64,000 nt of DNA. Origin: Brachionus manjavacas. Lineage: Eukaryota; Rotifera; Eurotatoria; Ploima; Brachionidae. The DNA is taken from positions 2,232,001-2,296,000 of the forward strand of contig JAHQIY010000013.1 in assembly GCA_019054805.1 (NCBI GenBank), in the 5' to 3' direction. Both the position numbers and the translations under genes were made by a program. Positions 38,201-53,200 of this stretch are shown one piece after another. Each line of letters begins with the position of its first letter. The first letter of the stretch is position 1. The notes beneath the pieces were generated by a model. The model was not told the DNA's origin. It did no database searches and saw only the letters and a list, made by a program, of their open reading frames with translations.

Positions 38201-41200
38201 ACAAGTGTTTGCCAAGGACTCAGTTTTCAAGTCACTGCAGAATGGTCAATTTTCTAGCTACGATAATGATTAATAGCTCAAATTCAAGAACGCAAAAAGT
38301 TCTACATGATACAATTTACAGGAGTCCAAAAAGTCAAAAGGACAAGAAATTAGGCGACTTCGAAAAAGAGCAAAAAACCCATTTTTTGACGTTTTTCAAA
38401 TGGGTTTTTTGCAATGAATTTTTCGAATTATGCAAAACCGAAGTTACCACTAGATAGATCTTGAAATTTTCTTGACTTTGGCTTTTACAGATCAAAAAAA
38501 GGTCAAAGATTCGAAAAGTTATGCACATGGGAAACTTACAAGTGTTTGCCAAGGACTCAGTTTTCAAGTCACTGCAGAATGGTCAATTTTCTAGCTACGA
38601 TAATGATTAATAGCTCAAATTCAAGAACGCAAAAAGTTCTACATGATACAATTTACAGGAGTCCAAAAAGTCAAAAGGACAAGAAATTAGGCGACTTCGA
38701 AAAAGAGCAAAAAACCCATTTTTTGACGTTTTTCAAATGGGTTTTTTGCAATGAATTTTTCGAATTATGCAAAACCGAAGTTACCACTAGATAGATCTTG
38801 AAATTTTCTTGACTTTGGCTTTTACAGATCAAAAAAAGGTCAAAGATTCGAAAAGTTATGCACATGGGAAACTTACAAGTGTTTGCCAAGGACTCAGTTT
38901 TCAAGTCACTGCAGAATGGTCAATTTTCTAGCTACGATAATGATTAATAGCTCAAATTCAAGAACGCAAAAAGTTCTACATGATACAATTTACAGGAGTC
39001 CAAAAAGTCAAAAGGACAAGAAATTAGGCGACTTCGAAAAAGAGCAAAAAACCCATTTTTTGACGTTTTTCAAATGGGTTTTTTGCAATGAATTTTTCGA
39101 ATTATGCAAAACCGAAGTTACCACTAGATAGATCTTGAAATTTTCTTGACTTTGGCTTTTACAGATCAAAAAAAGGTCAAAGATTCGAAAAGTTATGCAC
39201 ATGGGAAACTTACAAGTGTTTGCCAAGGACTCAGTTTTCAAGTCACTGCAGAATGGTCAATTTTCTAGCTACGATAATGATTAATAGCTCAAATTCAAGA
39301 ACGCAAAAAGTTCTACATGATACAATTTACAGGAGTCCAAAAAGTCAAAAGGACAAGAAATTAGGCGACTTCGAAAAAGAGCAAAAAACCCATTTTTTGA
39401 CGTTTTTCAAATGGGTTTTTTGCAATGAATTTTTCGAATTATGCAAAACCGAAGTTACCACTAGATAGATCTTGAAATTTTCTTGACTTTGGCTTTTACA
39501 GATCAAAAAAAGGTCAAAGATTCGAAAAGTTATGCACATGGGAAACTTACAAGTGTTTGCCAAGGACTCAGTTTTCAAGTCACTGCAGAATGGTCAATTT
39601 TCTAGCTACGATAATGATTAATAGCTCAAATTCAAGAACGCAAAAAGTTCTACATGATACAATTTACAGGAGTCCAAAAAGTCAAAAGGACAAGAAATTA
39701 GGCGACTTCGAAAAAGAGCAAAAAACCCATTTTTTGACGTTTTTCAAATGGGTTTTTTGCAATGAATTTTTCGAATTATGCAAAACCGAAGTTACCACTA
39801 GATAGATCTTGAAATTTTCTTGACTTTGGCTTTTACAGATCAAAAAAAGGTCAAAGATTCGAAAAGTTATGCACATGGGAAACTTACAAGTGTTTGCCAA
39901 GGACTCAGTTTTCAAGTCACTGCAGAATGGTCAATTTTCTAGCTACGATAATGATTAATAGCTCAAATTCAAGAACGCAAAAAGTTCTACATGATACAAT
40001 TTACAGGAGTCCAAAAAGTCAAAAGGACAAGAAATTAGGCGACTTCGAAAAAGAGCAAAAAACCCATTTTTTGACGTTTTTCAAATGGGTTTTTTGCAAT
40101 GAATTTTTCGAATTATGCAAAACCGAAGTTACCACTAGATAGATCTTGAAATTTTCTTGACTTTGGCTTTTACAGATCAAAAAAAGGTCAAAGATTCGAA
40201 AAGTTATGCACATGGGAAACTTACAAGTGTTTGCCAAGGACTCAGTTTTCAAGTCACTGCAGAATGGTCAATTTTCTAGCTACGATAATGATTAATAGCT
40301 CAAATTCAAGAACGCAAAAAGTTCTACATGATACAATTTACAGGAGTCCAAAAAGTCAAAAGGACAAGAAATTAGGCGACTTCGAAAAAGAGCAAAAAAC
40401 CCATTTTTTGACGTTTTTCAAATGGGTTTTTTGCAATGAATTTTTCGAATTATGCAAAACCGAAGTTACCACTAGATAGATCTTGAAATTTTCTTGACTT
40501 TGGCTTTTACAGATCAAAAAAAGGTCAAAGATTCGAAAAGTTATGCACATGGGAAACTTACAAGTGTTTGCCAAGGACTCAGTTTTCAAGTCACTGCAGA
40601 ATGGTCAATTTTCTAGCTACGATAATGATTAATAGCTCAAATTCAAGAACGCAAAAAGTTCTACATGATACAATTTACAGGAGTCCAAAAAGTCAAAAGG
40701 ACAAGAAATTAGGCGACTTCGAAAAAGAGCAAAAAACCCATTTTTTGACGTTTTTCAAATGGGTTTTTTGCAATGAATTTTTCGAATTATGCAAAACCGA
40801 AGTTACCACTAGATAGATCTTGAAATTTTCTTGACTTTGGCTTTTACAGATCAAAAAAAGGTCAAAGATTCGAAAAGTTATGCACATGGGAAACTTACAA
40901 GTGTTTGCCAAGGACTCAGTTTTCAAGTCACTGCAGAATGGTCAATTTTCTAGCTACGATAATGATTAATAGCTCAAATTCAAGAACGCAAAAAGTTCTA
41001 CATGATACAATTTACAGGAGTCCAAAAAGTCAAAAGGACAAGAAATTAGGCGACTTCGAAAAAGAGCAAAAAACCCATTTTTTGACGTTTTTCAAATGGG
41101 TTTTTTGCAATGAATTTTTCGAATTATGCAAAACCGAAGTTACCACTAGATAGATCTTGAAATTTTCTTGACTTTGGCTTTTACAGATCAAAAAAGGTCA

Positions 41201-44200
41201 AAGATTCGAAAAGTTATGCACATGGGAAACTTACAAGTGTTTGCCAAGGACTCAGTTTTCAAGTCACTGCAGAATGGTCAATTTTCTAGCTACGATAATG
41301 ATTAATAGCTCAAATTCAAGAACGCAAAAAGTTCTACATGATACAATTTACAGGAGTCCAAAAAGTCAAAAGGACAAGAAATTAGGCGACTTCGAAAAAG
41401 AGCAAAAAACCCATTTTTTGACGTTTTTCAAATGGGTTTTTTGCAATGAATTTTTCGAATTATGCAAAACCGAAGTTACCACTAGATAGATCTTGAAATT
41501 TTCTTGACTTTGGCTTTTACAGATCAAAAAAGGTCAAAGATTCGAAAAGTTATGCACATGGGAAACTTACAAGTGTTTGCCAAGGACTCAGTTTTCAAGT
41601 CACTGCAGAATGGTCAATTTTCTAGCTACGATAATGATTAATAGCTCAAATTCAAGAACGCAAAAAGTTCTACATGATACAATTTACAGGAGTCCAAAAA
41701 GTCAAAAGGACAAGAAATTAGGCGACTTCGAAAAAGAGCAAAAAACCCATTTTTTGACGTTTTTCAAATGGGTTTTTTGCAATGAATTTTTCGAATTATG
41801 CAAAACCGAAGTTACCACTAGATAGATCTTGAAATTTTCTTGACTTTGGCTTTTACAGATCAAAAAAAGGTCAAAGATTCGAAAAGTTATGCACATGGGA
41901 AACTTACAAGTGTTTGCCAAGGACTCAGTTTTCAAGTCACTGCAGAATGGTCAATTTTCTAGCTACGATAATGATTAATAGCTCAAATTCAAGAACGCAA
42001 AAAGTTCTACATGATACAATTTACAGGAGTCCAAAAAGTCAAAAGGACAAGAAATTAGGCGACTTCGAAAAAGAGCAAAAAACCCATTTTTTGACGTTTT
42101 TCAAATGGGTTTTTTGCAATGAATTTTTCGAATTATGCAAAACCGAAGTTACCACTAGATAGATCTTGAAATTTTCTTGACTTTGGCTTTTACAGATCAA
42201 AAAAAGGTCAAAGATTCGAAAAGTTATGCACATGGGAAACTTACAAGTGTTTGCCAAGGACTCAGTTTTCAAGTCACTGCAGAATGGTCAATTTTCTAGC
42301 TACGATAATGATTAATAGCTCAAATTCAAGAACGCAAAAAGTTCTACATGATACAATTTACAGGAGTCCAAAAAGTCAAAAGGACAAGAAATTAGGCGAC
42401 TTCGAAAAAGAGCAAAAAACCCATTTTTTGACGTTTTTCAAATGGGTTTTTTGCAATGAATTTTTCGAATTATGCAAAACCGAAGTTACCACTAGATAGA
42501 TCTTGAAATTTTCTTGACTTTGGCTTTTACAGATCAAAAAAAGGTCAAAGATTCGAAAAGTTATGCACATGGGAAACTTACAAGTGTTTGCCAAGGACTC
42601 AGTTTTCAAGTCACTGCAGAATGGTCAATTTTCTAGCTACGATAATGATTAATAGCTCAAATTCAAGAACGCAAAAAGTTCTACATGATACAATTTACAG
42701 GAGTCCAAAAAGTCAAAAGGACAAGAAATTAGGCGACTTCGAAAAAGAGCAAAAAACCCATTTTTTGACGTTTTTCAAATGGGTTTTTTGCAATGAATTT
42801 TTCGAATTATGCAAAACCGAAGTTACCACTAGATAGATCTTGAAATTTTCTTGACTTTGGCTTTTACAGATCAAAAAAAGGTCAAAGATTCGAAAAGTTA
42901 TGCACATGGGAAACTTACAAGTGTTTGCCAAGGACTCAGTTTTCAAGTCACTGCAGAATGGTCAATTTTCTAGCTACGATAATGATTAATAGCTCAAATT
43001 CAAGAACGCAAAAAGTTCTACATGATACAATTTACAGGAGTCCAAAAAGTCAAAAGGACAAGAAATTAGGCGACTTCGAAAAAGAGCAAAAAACCCATTT
43101 TTTGACGTTTTTCAAATGGGTTTTTTGCAATGAATTTTTCGAATTATGCAAAACCGAAGTTACCACTAGATAGATCTTGAAATTTTCTTGACTTTGGCTT
43201 TTACAGATCAAAAAAAGGTCAAAGATTCGAAAAGTTATGCACATGGGAAACTTACAAGTGTTTGCCAAGGACTCAGTTTTCAAGTCACTGCAGAATGGTC
43301 AATTTTCTAGCTACGATAATGATTAATAGCTCAAATTCAAGAACGCAAAAAGTTCTACATGATACAATTTACAGGAGTCCAAAAAGTCAAAAGGACAAGA
43401 AATTAGGCGACTTCGAAAAAGAGCAAAAAACCCATTTTTTGACGTTTTTCAAATGGGTTTTTTGCAATGAATTTTTCGAATTATGCAAAACCGAAGTTAC
43501 CACTAGATAGATCTTGAAATTTTCTTGACTTTGGCTTTTACAGATCAAAAAAGGTCAAAGATTCGAAAAGTTATGCACATGGGAAACTTACAAGTGTTTG
43601 CCAAGGACTCAGTTTTCAAGTCACTGCAGAATGGTCAATTTTCTAGCTACGATAATGATTAATAGCTCAAATTCAAGAACGCAAAAAGTTCTACATGATA
43701 CAATTTACAGGAGTCCAAAAAGTCAAAAGGACAAGAAATTAGGCGACTTCGAAAAAGAGCAAAAAACCCATTTTTTGACGTTTTTCAAATGGGTTTTTTG
43801 CAATGAATTTTTCGAATTATGCAAAACCGAAGTTACCACTAGATAGATCTTGAAATTTTCTTGACTTTGGCTTTTACAGATCAAAAAAGGTCAAAGATTC
43901 GAAAAGTTATGCACATGGGAAACTTACAAGTGTTTGCCAAGGACTCAGTTTTCAAGTCACTGCAGAATGGTCAATTTTCTAGCTACGATAATGATTAATA
44001 GCTCAAATTCAAGAACGCAAAAAGTTCTACATGATACAATTTACAGGAGTCCAAAAAGTCAAAAGGACAAGAAATTAGGCGACTTCGAAAAAGAGCAAAA
44101 AACCCATTTTTTGACGTTTTTCAAATGGGTTTTTTGCAATGAATTTTTCGAATTATGCAAAACCGAAGTTACCACTAGATAGATCTTGAAATTTTCTTGA

Positions 44201-47200
44201 CTTTGGCTTTTACAGATCAAAAAAAGGTCAAAGATTCGAAAAGTTATGCACATGGGAAACTTACAAGTGTTTGCCAAGGACTCAGTTTTCAAGTCACTGC
44301 AGAATGGTCAATTTTCTAGCTACGATAATGATTAATAGCTCAAATTCAAGAACGCAAAAAGTTCTACATGATACAATTTACAGGAGTCCAAAAAGTCAAA
44401 AGGACAAGAAATTAGGCGACTTCGAAAAAGAGCAAAAAACCCATTTTTTGACGTTTTTCAAATGGGTTTTTTGCAATGAATTTTTCGAATTATGCAAAAC
44501 CGAAGTTACCACTAGATAGATCTTGAAATTTTCTTGACTTTGGCTTTTACAGATCAAAAAAAGGTCAAAGATTCGAAAAGTTATGCACATGGGAAACTTA
44601 CAAGTGTTTGCCAAGGACTCAGTTTTCAAGTCACTGCAGAATGGTCAATTTTCTAGCTACGATAATGATTAATAGCTCAAATTCAAGAACGCAAAAAGTT
44701 CTACATGATACAATTTACAGGAGTCCAAAAAGTCAAAAGGACAAGAAATTAGGCGACTTCGAAAAAGAGCAAAAAACCCATTTTTTGACGTTTTTCAAAT
44801 GGGTTTTTTGCAATGAATTTTTCGAATTATGCAAAACCGAAGTTACCACTAGATAGATCTTGAAATTTTCTTGACTTTGGCTTTTACAGATCAAAAAAGG
44901 TCAAAGATTCGAAAAGTTATGCACATGGGAAACTTACAAGTGTTTGCCAAGGACTCAGTTTTCAAGTCACTGCAGAATGGTCAATTTTCTAGCTACGATA
45001 ATGATTAATAGCTCAAATTCAAGAACGCAAAAAGTTCTACATGATACAATTTACAGGAGTCCAAAAAGTCAAAAGGACAAGAAATTAGGCGACTTCGAAA
45101 AAGAGCAAAAAACCCATTTTTTGACGTTTTTCAAATGGGTTTTTTGCAATGAATTTTTCGAATTATGCAAAACCGAAGTTACCACTAGATAGATCTTGAA
45201 ATTTTCTTGACTTTGGCTTTTACAGATCAAAAAAGGTCAAAGATTCGAAAAGTTATGCACATGGGAAACTTACAAGTGTTTGCCAAGGACTCAGTTTTCA
45301 AGTCACTGCAGAATGGTCAATTTTCTAGCTACGATAATGATTAATAGCTCAAATTCAAGAACGCAAAAAGTTCTACATGATACAATTTACAGGAGTCCAA
45401 AAAGTCAAAAGGACAAGAAATTAGGCGACTTCGAAAAAGAGCAAAAAACCCATTTTTTGACGTTTTTCAAATGGGTTTTTTGCAATGAATTTTTCGAATT
45501 ATGCAAAACCGAAGTTACCACTAGATAGATCTTGAAATTTTCTTGACTTTGGCTTTTACAGATCAAAAAAAGGTCAAAGATTCGAAAAGTTATGCACATG
45601 GGAAACTTACAAGTGTTTGCCAAGGACTCAGTTTTCAAGTCACTGCAGAATGGTCAATTTTCTAGCTACGATAATGATTAATAGCTCAAATTCAAGAACG
45701 CAAAAAGTTCTACATGATACAATTTACAGGAGTCCAAAAAGTCAAAAGGACAAGAAATTAGGCGACTTCGAAAAAGAGCAAAAAACCCATTTTTTGACGT
45801 TTTTCAAATGGGTTTTTTGCAATGAATTTTTCGAATTATGCAAAACCGAAGTTACCACTAGATAGATCTTGAAATTTTCTTGACTTTGGCTTTTACAGAT
45901 CAAAAAAGGTCAAAGATTCGAAAAGTTATGCACATGGGAAACTTACAAGTGTTTGCCAAGGACTCAGTTTTCAAGTCACTGCAGAATGGTCAATTTTCTA
46001 GCTACGATAATGATTAATAGCTCAAATTCAAGAACGCAAAAAGTTCTACATGATACAATTTACAGGAGTCCAAAAAGTCAAAAGGACAAGAAATTAGGCG
46101 ACTTCGAAAAAGAGCAAAAAACCCATTTTTTGACGTTTTTCAAATGGGTTTTTTGCAATGAATTTTTCGAATTATGCAAAACCGAAGTTACCACTAGATA
46201 GATCTTGAAATTTTCTTGACTTTGGCTTTTACAGATCAAAAAAAGGTCAAAGATTCGAAAAGTTATGCACATGGGAAACTTACAAGTGTTTGCCAAGGAC
46301 TCAGTTTTCAAGTCACTGCAGAATGGTCAATTTTCTAGCTACGATAATGATTAATAGCTCAAATTCAAGAACGCAAAAAGTTCTACATGATACAATTTAC
46401 AGGAGTCCAAAAAGTCAAAAGGACAAGAAATTAGGCGACTTCGAAAAAGAGCAAAAAACCCATTTTTTGACGTTTTTCAAATGGGTTTTTTGCAATGAAT
46501 TTTTCGAATTATGCAAAACCGAAGTTACCACTAGATAGATCTTGAAATTTTCTTGACTTTGGCTTTTACAGATCAAAAAAAGGTCAAAGATTCGAAAAGT
46601 TATGCACATGGGAAACTTACAAGTGTTTGCCAAGGACTCAGTTTTCAAGTCACTGCAGAATGGTCAATTTTCTAGCTACGATAATGATTAATAGCTCAAA
46701 TTCAAGAACGCAAAAAGTTCTACATGATACAATTTACAGGAGTCCAAAAAGTCAAAAGGACAAGAAATTAGGCGACTTCGAAAAAGAGCAAAAAACCCAT
46801 TTTTTGACGTTTTTCAAATGGGTTTTTTGCAATGAATTTTTCGAATTATGCAAAACCGAAGTTACCACTAGATAGATCTTGAAATTTTCTTGACTTTGGC
46901 TTTTACAGATCAAAAAAAGGTCAAAGATTCGAAAAGTTATGCACATGGGAAACTTACAAGTGTTTGCCAAGGACTCAGTTTTCAAGTCACTGCAGAATGG
47001 TCAATTTTCTAGCTACGATAATGATTAATAGCTCAAATTCAAGAACGCAAAAAGTTCTACATGATACAATTTACAGGAGTCCAAAAAGTCAAAAGGACAA
47101 GAAATTAGGCGACTTCGAAAAAGAGCAAAAAACCCATTTTTTGACGTTTTTCAAATGGGTTTTTTGCAATGAATTTTTCGAATTATGCAAAACCGAAGTT

Positions 47201-50200
47201 ACCACTAGATAGATCTTGAAATTTTCTTGACTTTGGCTTTTACAGATCAAAAAAAGGTCAAAGATTCGAAAAGTTATGCACATGGGAAACTTACAAGTGT
47301 TTGCCAAGGACTCAGTTTTCAAGTCACTGCAGAATGGTCAATTTTCTAGCTACGATAATGATTAATAGCTCAAATTCAAGAACGCAAAAAGTTCTACATG
47401 ATACAATTTACAGGAGTCCAAAAAGTCAAAAGGACAAGAAATTAGGCGACTTCGAAAAAGAGCAAAAAACCCATTTTTTGACGTTTTTCAAATGGGTTTT
47501 TTGCAATGAATTTTTCGAATTATGCAAAACCGAAGTTACCACTAGATAGATCTTGAAATTTTCTTGACTTTGGCTTTTACAGATCAAAAAAAGGTCAAAG
47601 ATTCGAAAAGTTATGCACATGGGAAACTTACAAGTGTTTGCCAAGGACTCAGTTTTCAAGTCACTGCAGAATGGTCAATTTTCTAGCTACGATAATGATT
47701 AATAGCTCAAATTCAAGAACGCAAAAAGTTCTACATGATACAATTTACAGGAGTCCAAAAAGTCAAAAGGACAAGAAATTAGGCGACTTCGAAAAAGAGC
47801 AAAAAACCCATTTTTTGACGTTTTTCAAATGGGTTTTTTGCAATGAATTTTTCGAATTATGCAAAACCGAAGTTACCACTAGATAGATCTTGAAATTTTC
47901 TTGACTTTGGCTTTTACAGATCAAAAAAGGTCAAAGATTCGAAAAGTTATGCACATGGGAAACTTACAAGTGTTTGCCAAGGACTCAGTTTTCAAGTCAC
48001 TGCAGAATGGTCAATTTTCTAGCTACGATAATGATTAATAGCTCAAATTCAAGAACGCAAAAAGTTCTACATGATACAATTTACAGGAGTCCAAAAAGTC
48101 AAAAGGACAAGAAATTAGGCGACTTCGAAAAAGAGCAAAAAACCCATTTTTTGACGTTTTTCAAATGGGTTTTTTGCAATGAATTTTTCGAATTATGCAA
48201 AACCGAAGTTACCACTAGATAGATCTTGAAATTTTCTTGACTTTGGCTTTTACAGATCAAAAAAAGGTCAAAGATTCGAAAAGTTATGCACATGGGAAAC
48301 TTACAAGTGTTTGCCAAGGACTCAGTTTTCAAGTCACTGCAGAATGGTCAATTTTCTAGCTACGATAATGATTAATAGCTCAAATTCAAGAACGCAAAAA
48401 GTTCTACATGATACAATTTACAGGAGTCCAAAAAGTCAAAAGGACAAGAAATTAGGCGACTTCGAAAAAGAGCAAAAAACCCATTTTTTGACGTTTTTCA
48501 AATGGGTTTTTTGCAATGAATTTTTCGAATTATGCAAAACCGAAGTTACCACTAGATAGATCTTGAAATTTTCTTGACTTTGGCTTTTACAGATCAAAAA
48601 AGGTCAAAGATTCGAAAAGTTATGCACATGGGAAACTTACAAGTGTTTGCCAAGGACTCAGTTTTCAAGTCACTGCAGAATGGTCAATTTTCTAGCTACG
48701 ATAATGATTAATAGCTCAAATTCAAGAACGCAAAAAGTTCTACATGATACAATTTACAGGAGTCCAAAAAGTCAAAAGGACAAGAAATTAGGCGACTTCG
48801 AAAAAGAGCAAAAAACCCATTTTTTGACGTTTTTCAAATGGGTTTTTTGCAATGAATTTTTCGAATTATGCAAAACCGAAGTTACCACTAGATAGATCTT
48901 GAAATTTTCTTGACTTTGGCTTTTACAGATCAAAAAAGGTCAAAGATTCGAAAAGTTATGCACATGGGAAACTTACAAGTGTTTGCCAAGGACTCAGTTT
49001 TCAAGTCACTGCAGAATGGTCAATTTTCTAGCTACGATAATGATTAATAGCTCAAATTCAAGAACGCAAAAAGTTCTACATGATACAATTTACAGGAGTC
49101 CAAAAAGTCAAAAGGACAAGAAATTAGGCGACTTCGAAAAAGAGCAAAAAACCCATTTTTTGACGTTTTTCAAATGGGTTTTTTGCAATGAATTTTTCGA
49201 ATTATGCAAAACCGAAGTTACCACTAGATAGATCTTGAAATTTTCTTGACTTTGGCTTTTACAGATCAAAAAAAGGTCAAAGATTCGAAAAGTTATGCAC
49301 ATGGGAAACTTACAAGTGTTTGCCAAGGACTCAGTTTTCAAGTCACTGCAGAATGGTCAATTTTCTAGCTACGATAATGATTAATAGCTCAAATTCAAGA
49401 ACGCAAAAAGTTCTACATGATACAATTTACAGGAGTCCAAAAAGTCAAAAGGACAAGAAATTAGGCGACTTCGAAAAAGAGCAAAAAACCCATTTTTTGA
49501 CGTTTTTCAAATGGGTTTTTTGCAATGAATTTTTCGAATTATGCAAAACCGAAGTTACCACTAGATAGATCTTGAAATTTTCTTGACTTTGGCTTTTACA
49601 GATCAAAAAAAGGTCAAAGATTCGAAAAGTTATGCACATGGGAAACTTACAAGTGTTTGCCAAGGACTCAGTTTTCAAGTCACTGCAGAATGGTCAATTT
49701 TCTAGCTACGATAATGATTAATAGCTCAAATTCAAGAACGCAAAAAGTTCTACATGATACAATTTACAGGAGTCCAAAAAGTCAAAAGGACAAGAAATTA
49801 GGCGACTTCGAAAAAGAGCAAAAAACCCATTTTTTGACGTTTTTCAAATGGGTTTTTTGCAATGAATTTTTCGAATTATGCAAAACCGAAGTTACCACTA
49901 GATAGATCTTGAAATTTTCTTGACTTTGGCTTTTACAGATCAAAAAAAGGTCAAAGATTCGAAAAGTTATGCACATGGGAAACTTACAAGTGTTTGCCAA
50001 GGACTCAGTTTTCAAGTCACTGCAGAATGGTCAATTTTCTAGCTACGATAATGATTAATAGCTCAAATTCAAGAACGCAAAAAGTTCTACATGATACAAT
50101 TTACAGGAGTCCAAAAAGTCAAAAGGACAAGAAATTAGGCGACTTCGAAAAAGAGCAAAAAACCCATTTTTTGACGTTTTTCAAATGGGTTTTTTGCAAT

Positions 50201-53200
50201 GAATTTTTCGAATTATGCAAAACCGAAGTTACCACTAGATAGATCTTGAAATTTTCTTGACTTTGGCTTTTACAGATCAAAAAAAGGTCAAAGATTCGAA
50301 AAGTTATGCACATGGGAAACTTACAAGTGTTTGCCAAGGACTCAGTTTTCAAGTCACTGCAGAATGGTCAATTTTCTAGCTACGATAATGATTAATAGCT
50401 CAAATTCAAGAACGCAAAAAGTTCTACATGATACAATTTACAGGAGTCCAAAAAGTCAAAAGGACAAGAAATTAGGCGACTTCGAAAAAGAGCAAAAAAC
50501 CCATTTTTTGACGTTTTTCAAATGGGTTTTTTGCAATGAATTTTTCGAATTATGCAAAACCGAAGTTACCACTAGATAGATCTTGAAATTTTCTTGACTT
50601 TGGCTTTTACAGATCAAAAAAAGGTCAAAGATTCGAAAAGTTATGCACATGGGAAACTTACAAGTGTTTGCCAAGGACTCAGTTTTCAAGTCACTGCAGA
50701 ATGGTCAATTTTCTAGCTACGATAATGATTAATAGCTCAAATTCAAGAACGCAAAAAGTTCTACATGATACAATTTACAGGAGTCCAAAAAGTCAAAAGG
50801 ACAAGAAATTAGGCGACTTCGAAAAAGAGCAAAAAACCCATTTTTTGACGTTTTTCAAATGGGTTTTTTGCAATGAATTTTTCGAATTATGCAAAACCGA
50901 AGTTACCACTAGATAGATCTTGAAATTTTCTTGACTTTGGCTTTTACAGATCAAAAAAAGGTCAAAGATTCGAAAAGTTATGCACATGGGAAACTTACAA
51001 GTGTTTGCCAAGGACTCAGTTTTCAAGTCACTGCAGAATGGTCAATTTTCTAGCTACGATAATGATTAATAGCTCAAATTCAAGAACGCAAAAAGTTCTA
51101 CATGATACAATTTACAGGAGTCCAAAAAGTCAAAAGGACAAGAAATTAGGCGACTTCGAAAAAGAGCAAAAAACCCATTTTTTGACGTTTTTCAAATGGG
51201 TTTTTTGCAATGAATTTTTCGAATTATGCAAAACCGAAGTTACCACTAGATAGATCTTGAAATTTTCTTGACTTTGGCTTTTACAGATCAAAAAAAGGTC
51301 AAAGATTCGAAAAGTTATGCACATGGGAAACTTACAAGTGTTTGCCAAGGACTCAGTTTTCAAGTCACTGCAGAATGGTCAATTTTCTAGCTACGATAAT
51401 GATTAATAGCTCAAATTCAAGAACGCAAAAAGTTCTACATGATACAATTTACAGGAGTCCAAAAAGTCAAAAGGACAAGAAATTAGGCGACTTCGAAAAA
51501 GAGCAAAAAACCCATTTTTTGACGTTTTTCAAATGGGTTTTTTGCAATGAATTTTTCGAATTATGCAAAACCGAAGTTACCACTAGATAGATCTTGAAAT
51601 TTTCTTGACTTTGGCTTTTACAGATCAAAAAAAGGTCAAAGATTCGAAAAGTTATGCACATGGGAAACTTACAAGTGTTTGCCAAGGACTCAGTTTTCAA
51701 GTCACTGCAGAATGGTCAATTTTCTAGCTACGATAATGATTAATAGCTCAAATTCAAGAACGCAAAAAGTTCTACATGATACAATTTACAGGAGTCCAAA
51801 AAGTCAAAAGGACAAGAAATTAGGCGACTTCGAAAAAGAGCAAAAAACCCATTTTTTGACGTTTTTCAAATGGGTTTTTTGCAATGAATTTTTCGAATTA
51901 TGCAAAACCGAAGTTACCACTAGATAGATCTTGAAATTTTCTTGACTTTGGCTTTTACAGATCAAAAAAAGGTCAAAGATTCGAAAAGTTATGCACATGG
52001 GAAACTTACAAGTGTTTGCCAAGGACTCAGTTTTCAAGTCACTGCAGAATGGTCAATTTTCTAGCTACGATAATGATTAATAGCTCAAATTCAAGAACGC
52101 AAAAAGTTCTACATGATACAATTTACAGGAGTCCAAAAAGTCAAAAGGACAAGAAATTAGGCGACTTCGAAAAAGAGCAAAAAACCCATTTTTTGACGTT
52201 TTTCAAATGGGTTTTTTGCAATGAATTTTTCGAATTATGCAAAACCGAAGTTACCACTAGATAGATCTTGAAATTTTCTTGACTTTGGCTTTTACAGATC
52301 AAAAAAGGTCAAAGATTCGAAAAGTTATGCACATGGGAAACTTACAAGTGTTTGCCAAGGACTCAGTTTTCAAGTCACTGCAGAATGGTCAATTTTCTAG
52401 CTACGATAATGATTAATAGCTCAAATTCAAGAACGCAAAAAGTTCTACATGATACAATTTACAGGAGTCCAAAAAGTCAAAAGGACAAGAAATTAGGCGA
52501 CTTCGAAAAAGAGCAAAAAACCCATTTTTTGACGTTTTTCAAATGGGTTTTTTGCAATGAATTTTTCGAATTATGCAAAACCGAAGTTACCACTAGATAG
52601 ATCTTGAAATTTTCTTGACTTTGGCTTTTACAGATCAAAAAAAGGTCAAAGATTCGAAAAGTTATGCACATGGGAAACTTACAAGTGTTTGCCAAGGACT
52701 CAGTTTTCAAGTCACTGCAGAATGGTCAATTTTCTAGCTACGATAATGATTAATAGCTCAAATTCAAGAACGCAAAAAGTTCTACATGATACAATTTACA
52801 GGAGTCCAAAAAGTCAAAAGGACAAGAAATTAGGCGACTTCGAAAAAGAGCAAAAAACCCATTTTTTGACGTTTTTCAAATGGGTTTTTTGCAATGAATT
52901 TTTCGAATTATGCAAAACCGAAGTTACCACTAGATAGATCTTGAAATTTTCTTGACTTTGGCTTTTACAGATCAAAAAAGGTCAAAGATTCGAAAAGTTA
53001 TGCACATGGGAAACTTACAAGTGTTTGCCAAGGACTCAGTTTTCAAGTCACTGCAGAATGGTCAATTTTCTAGCTACGATAATGATTAATAGCTCAAATT
53101 CAAGAACGCAAAAAGTTCTACATGATACAATTTACAGGAGTCCAAAAAGTCAAAAGGACAAGAAATTAGGCGACTTCGAAAAAGAGCAAAAAACCCATTT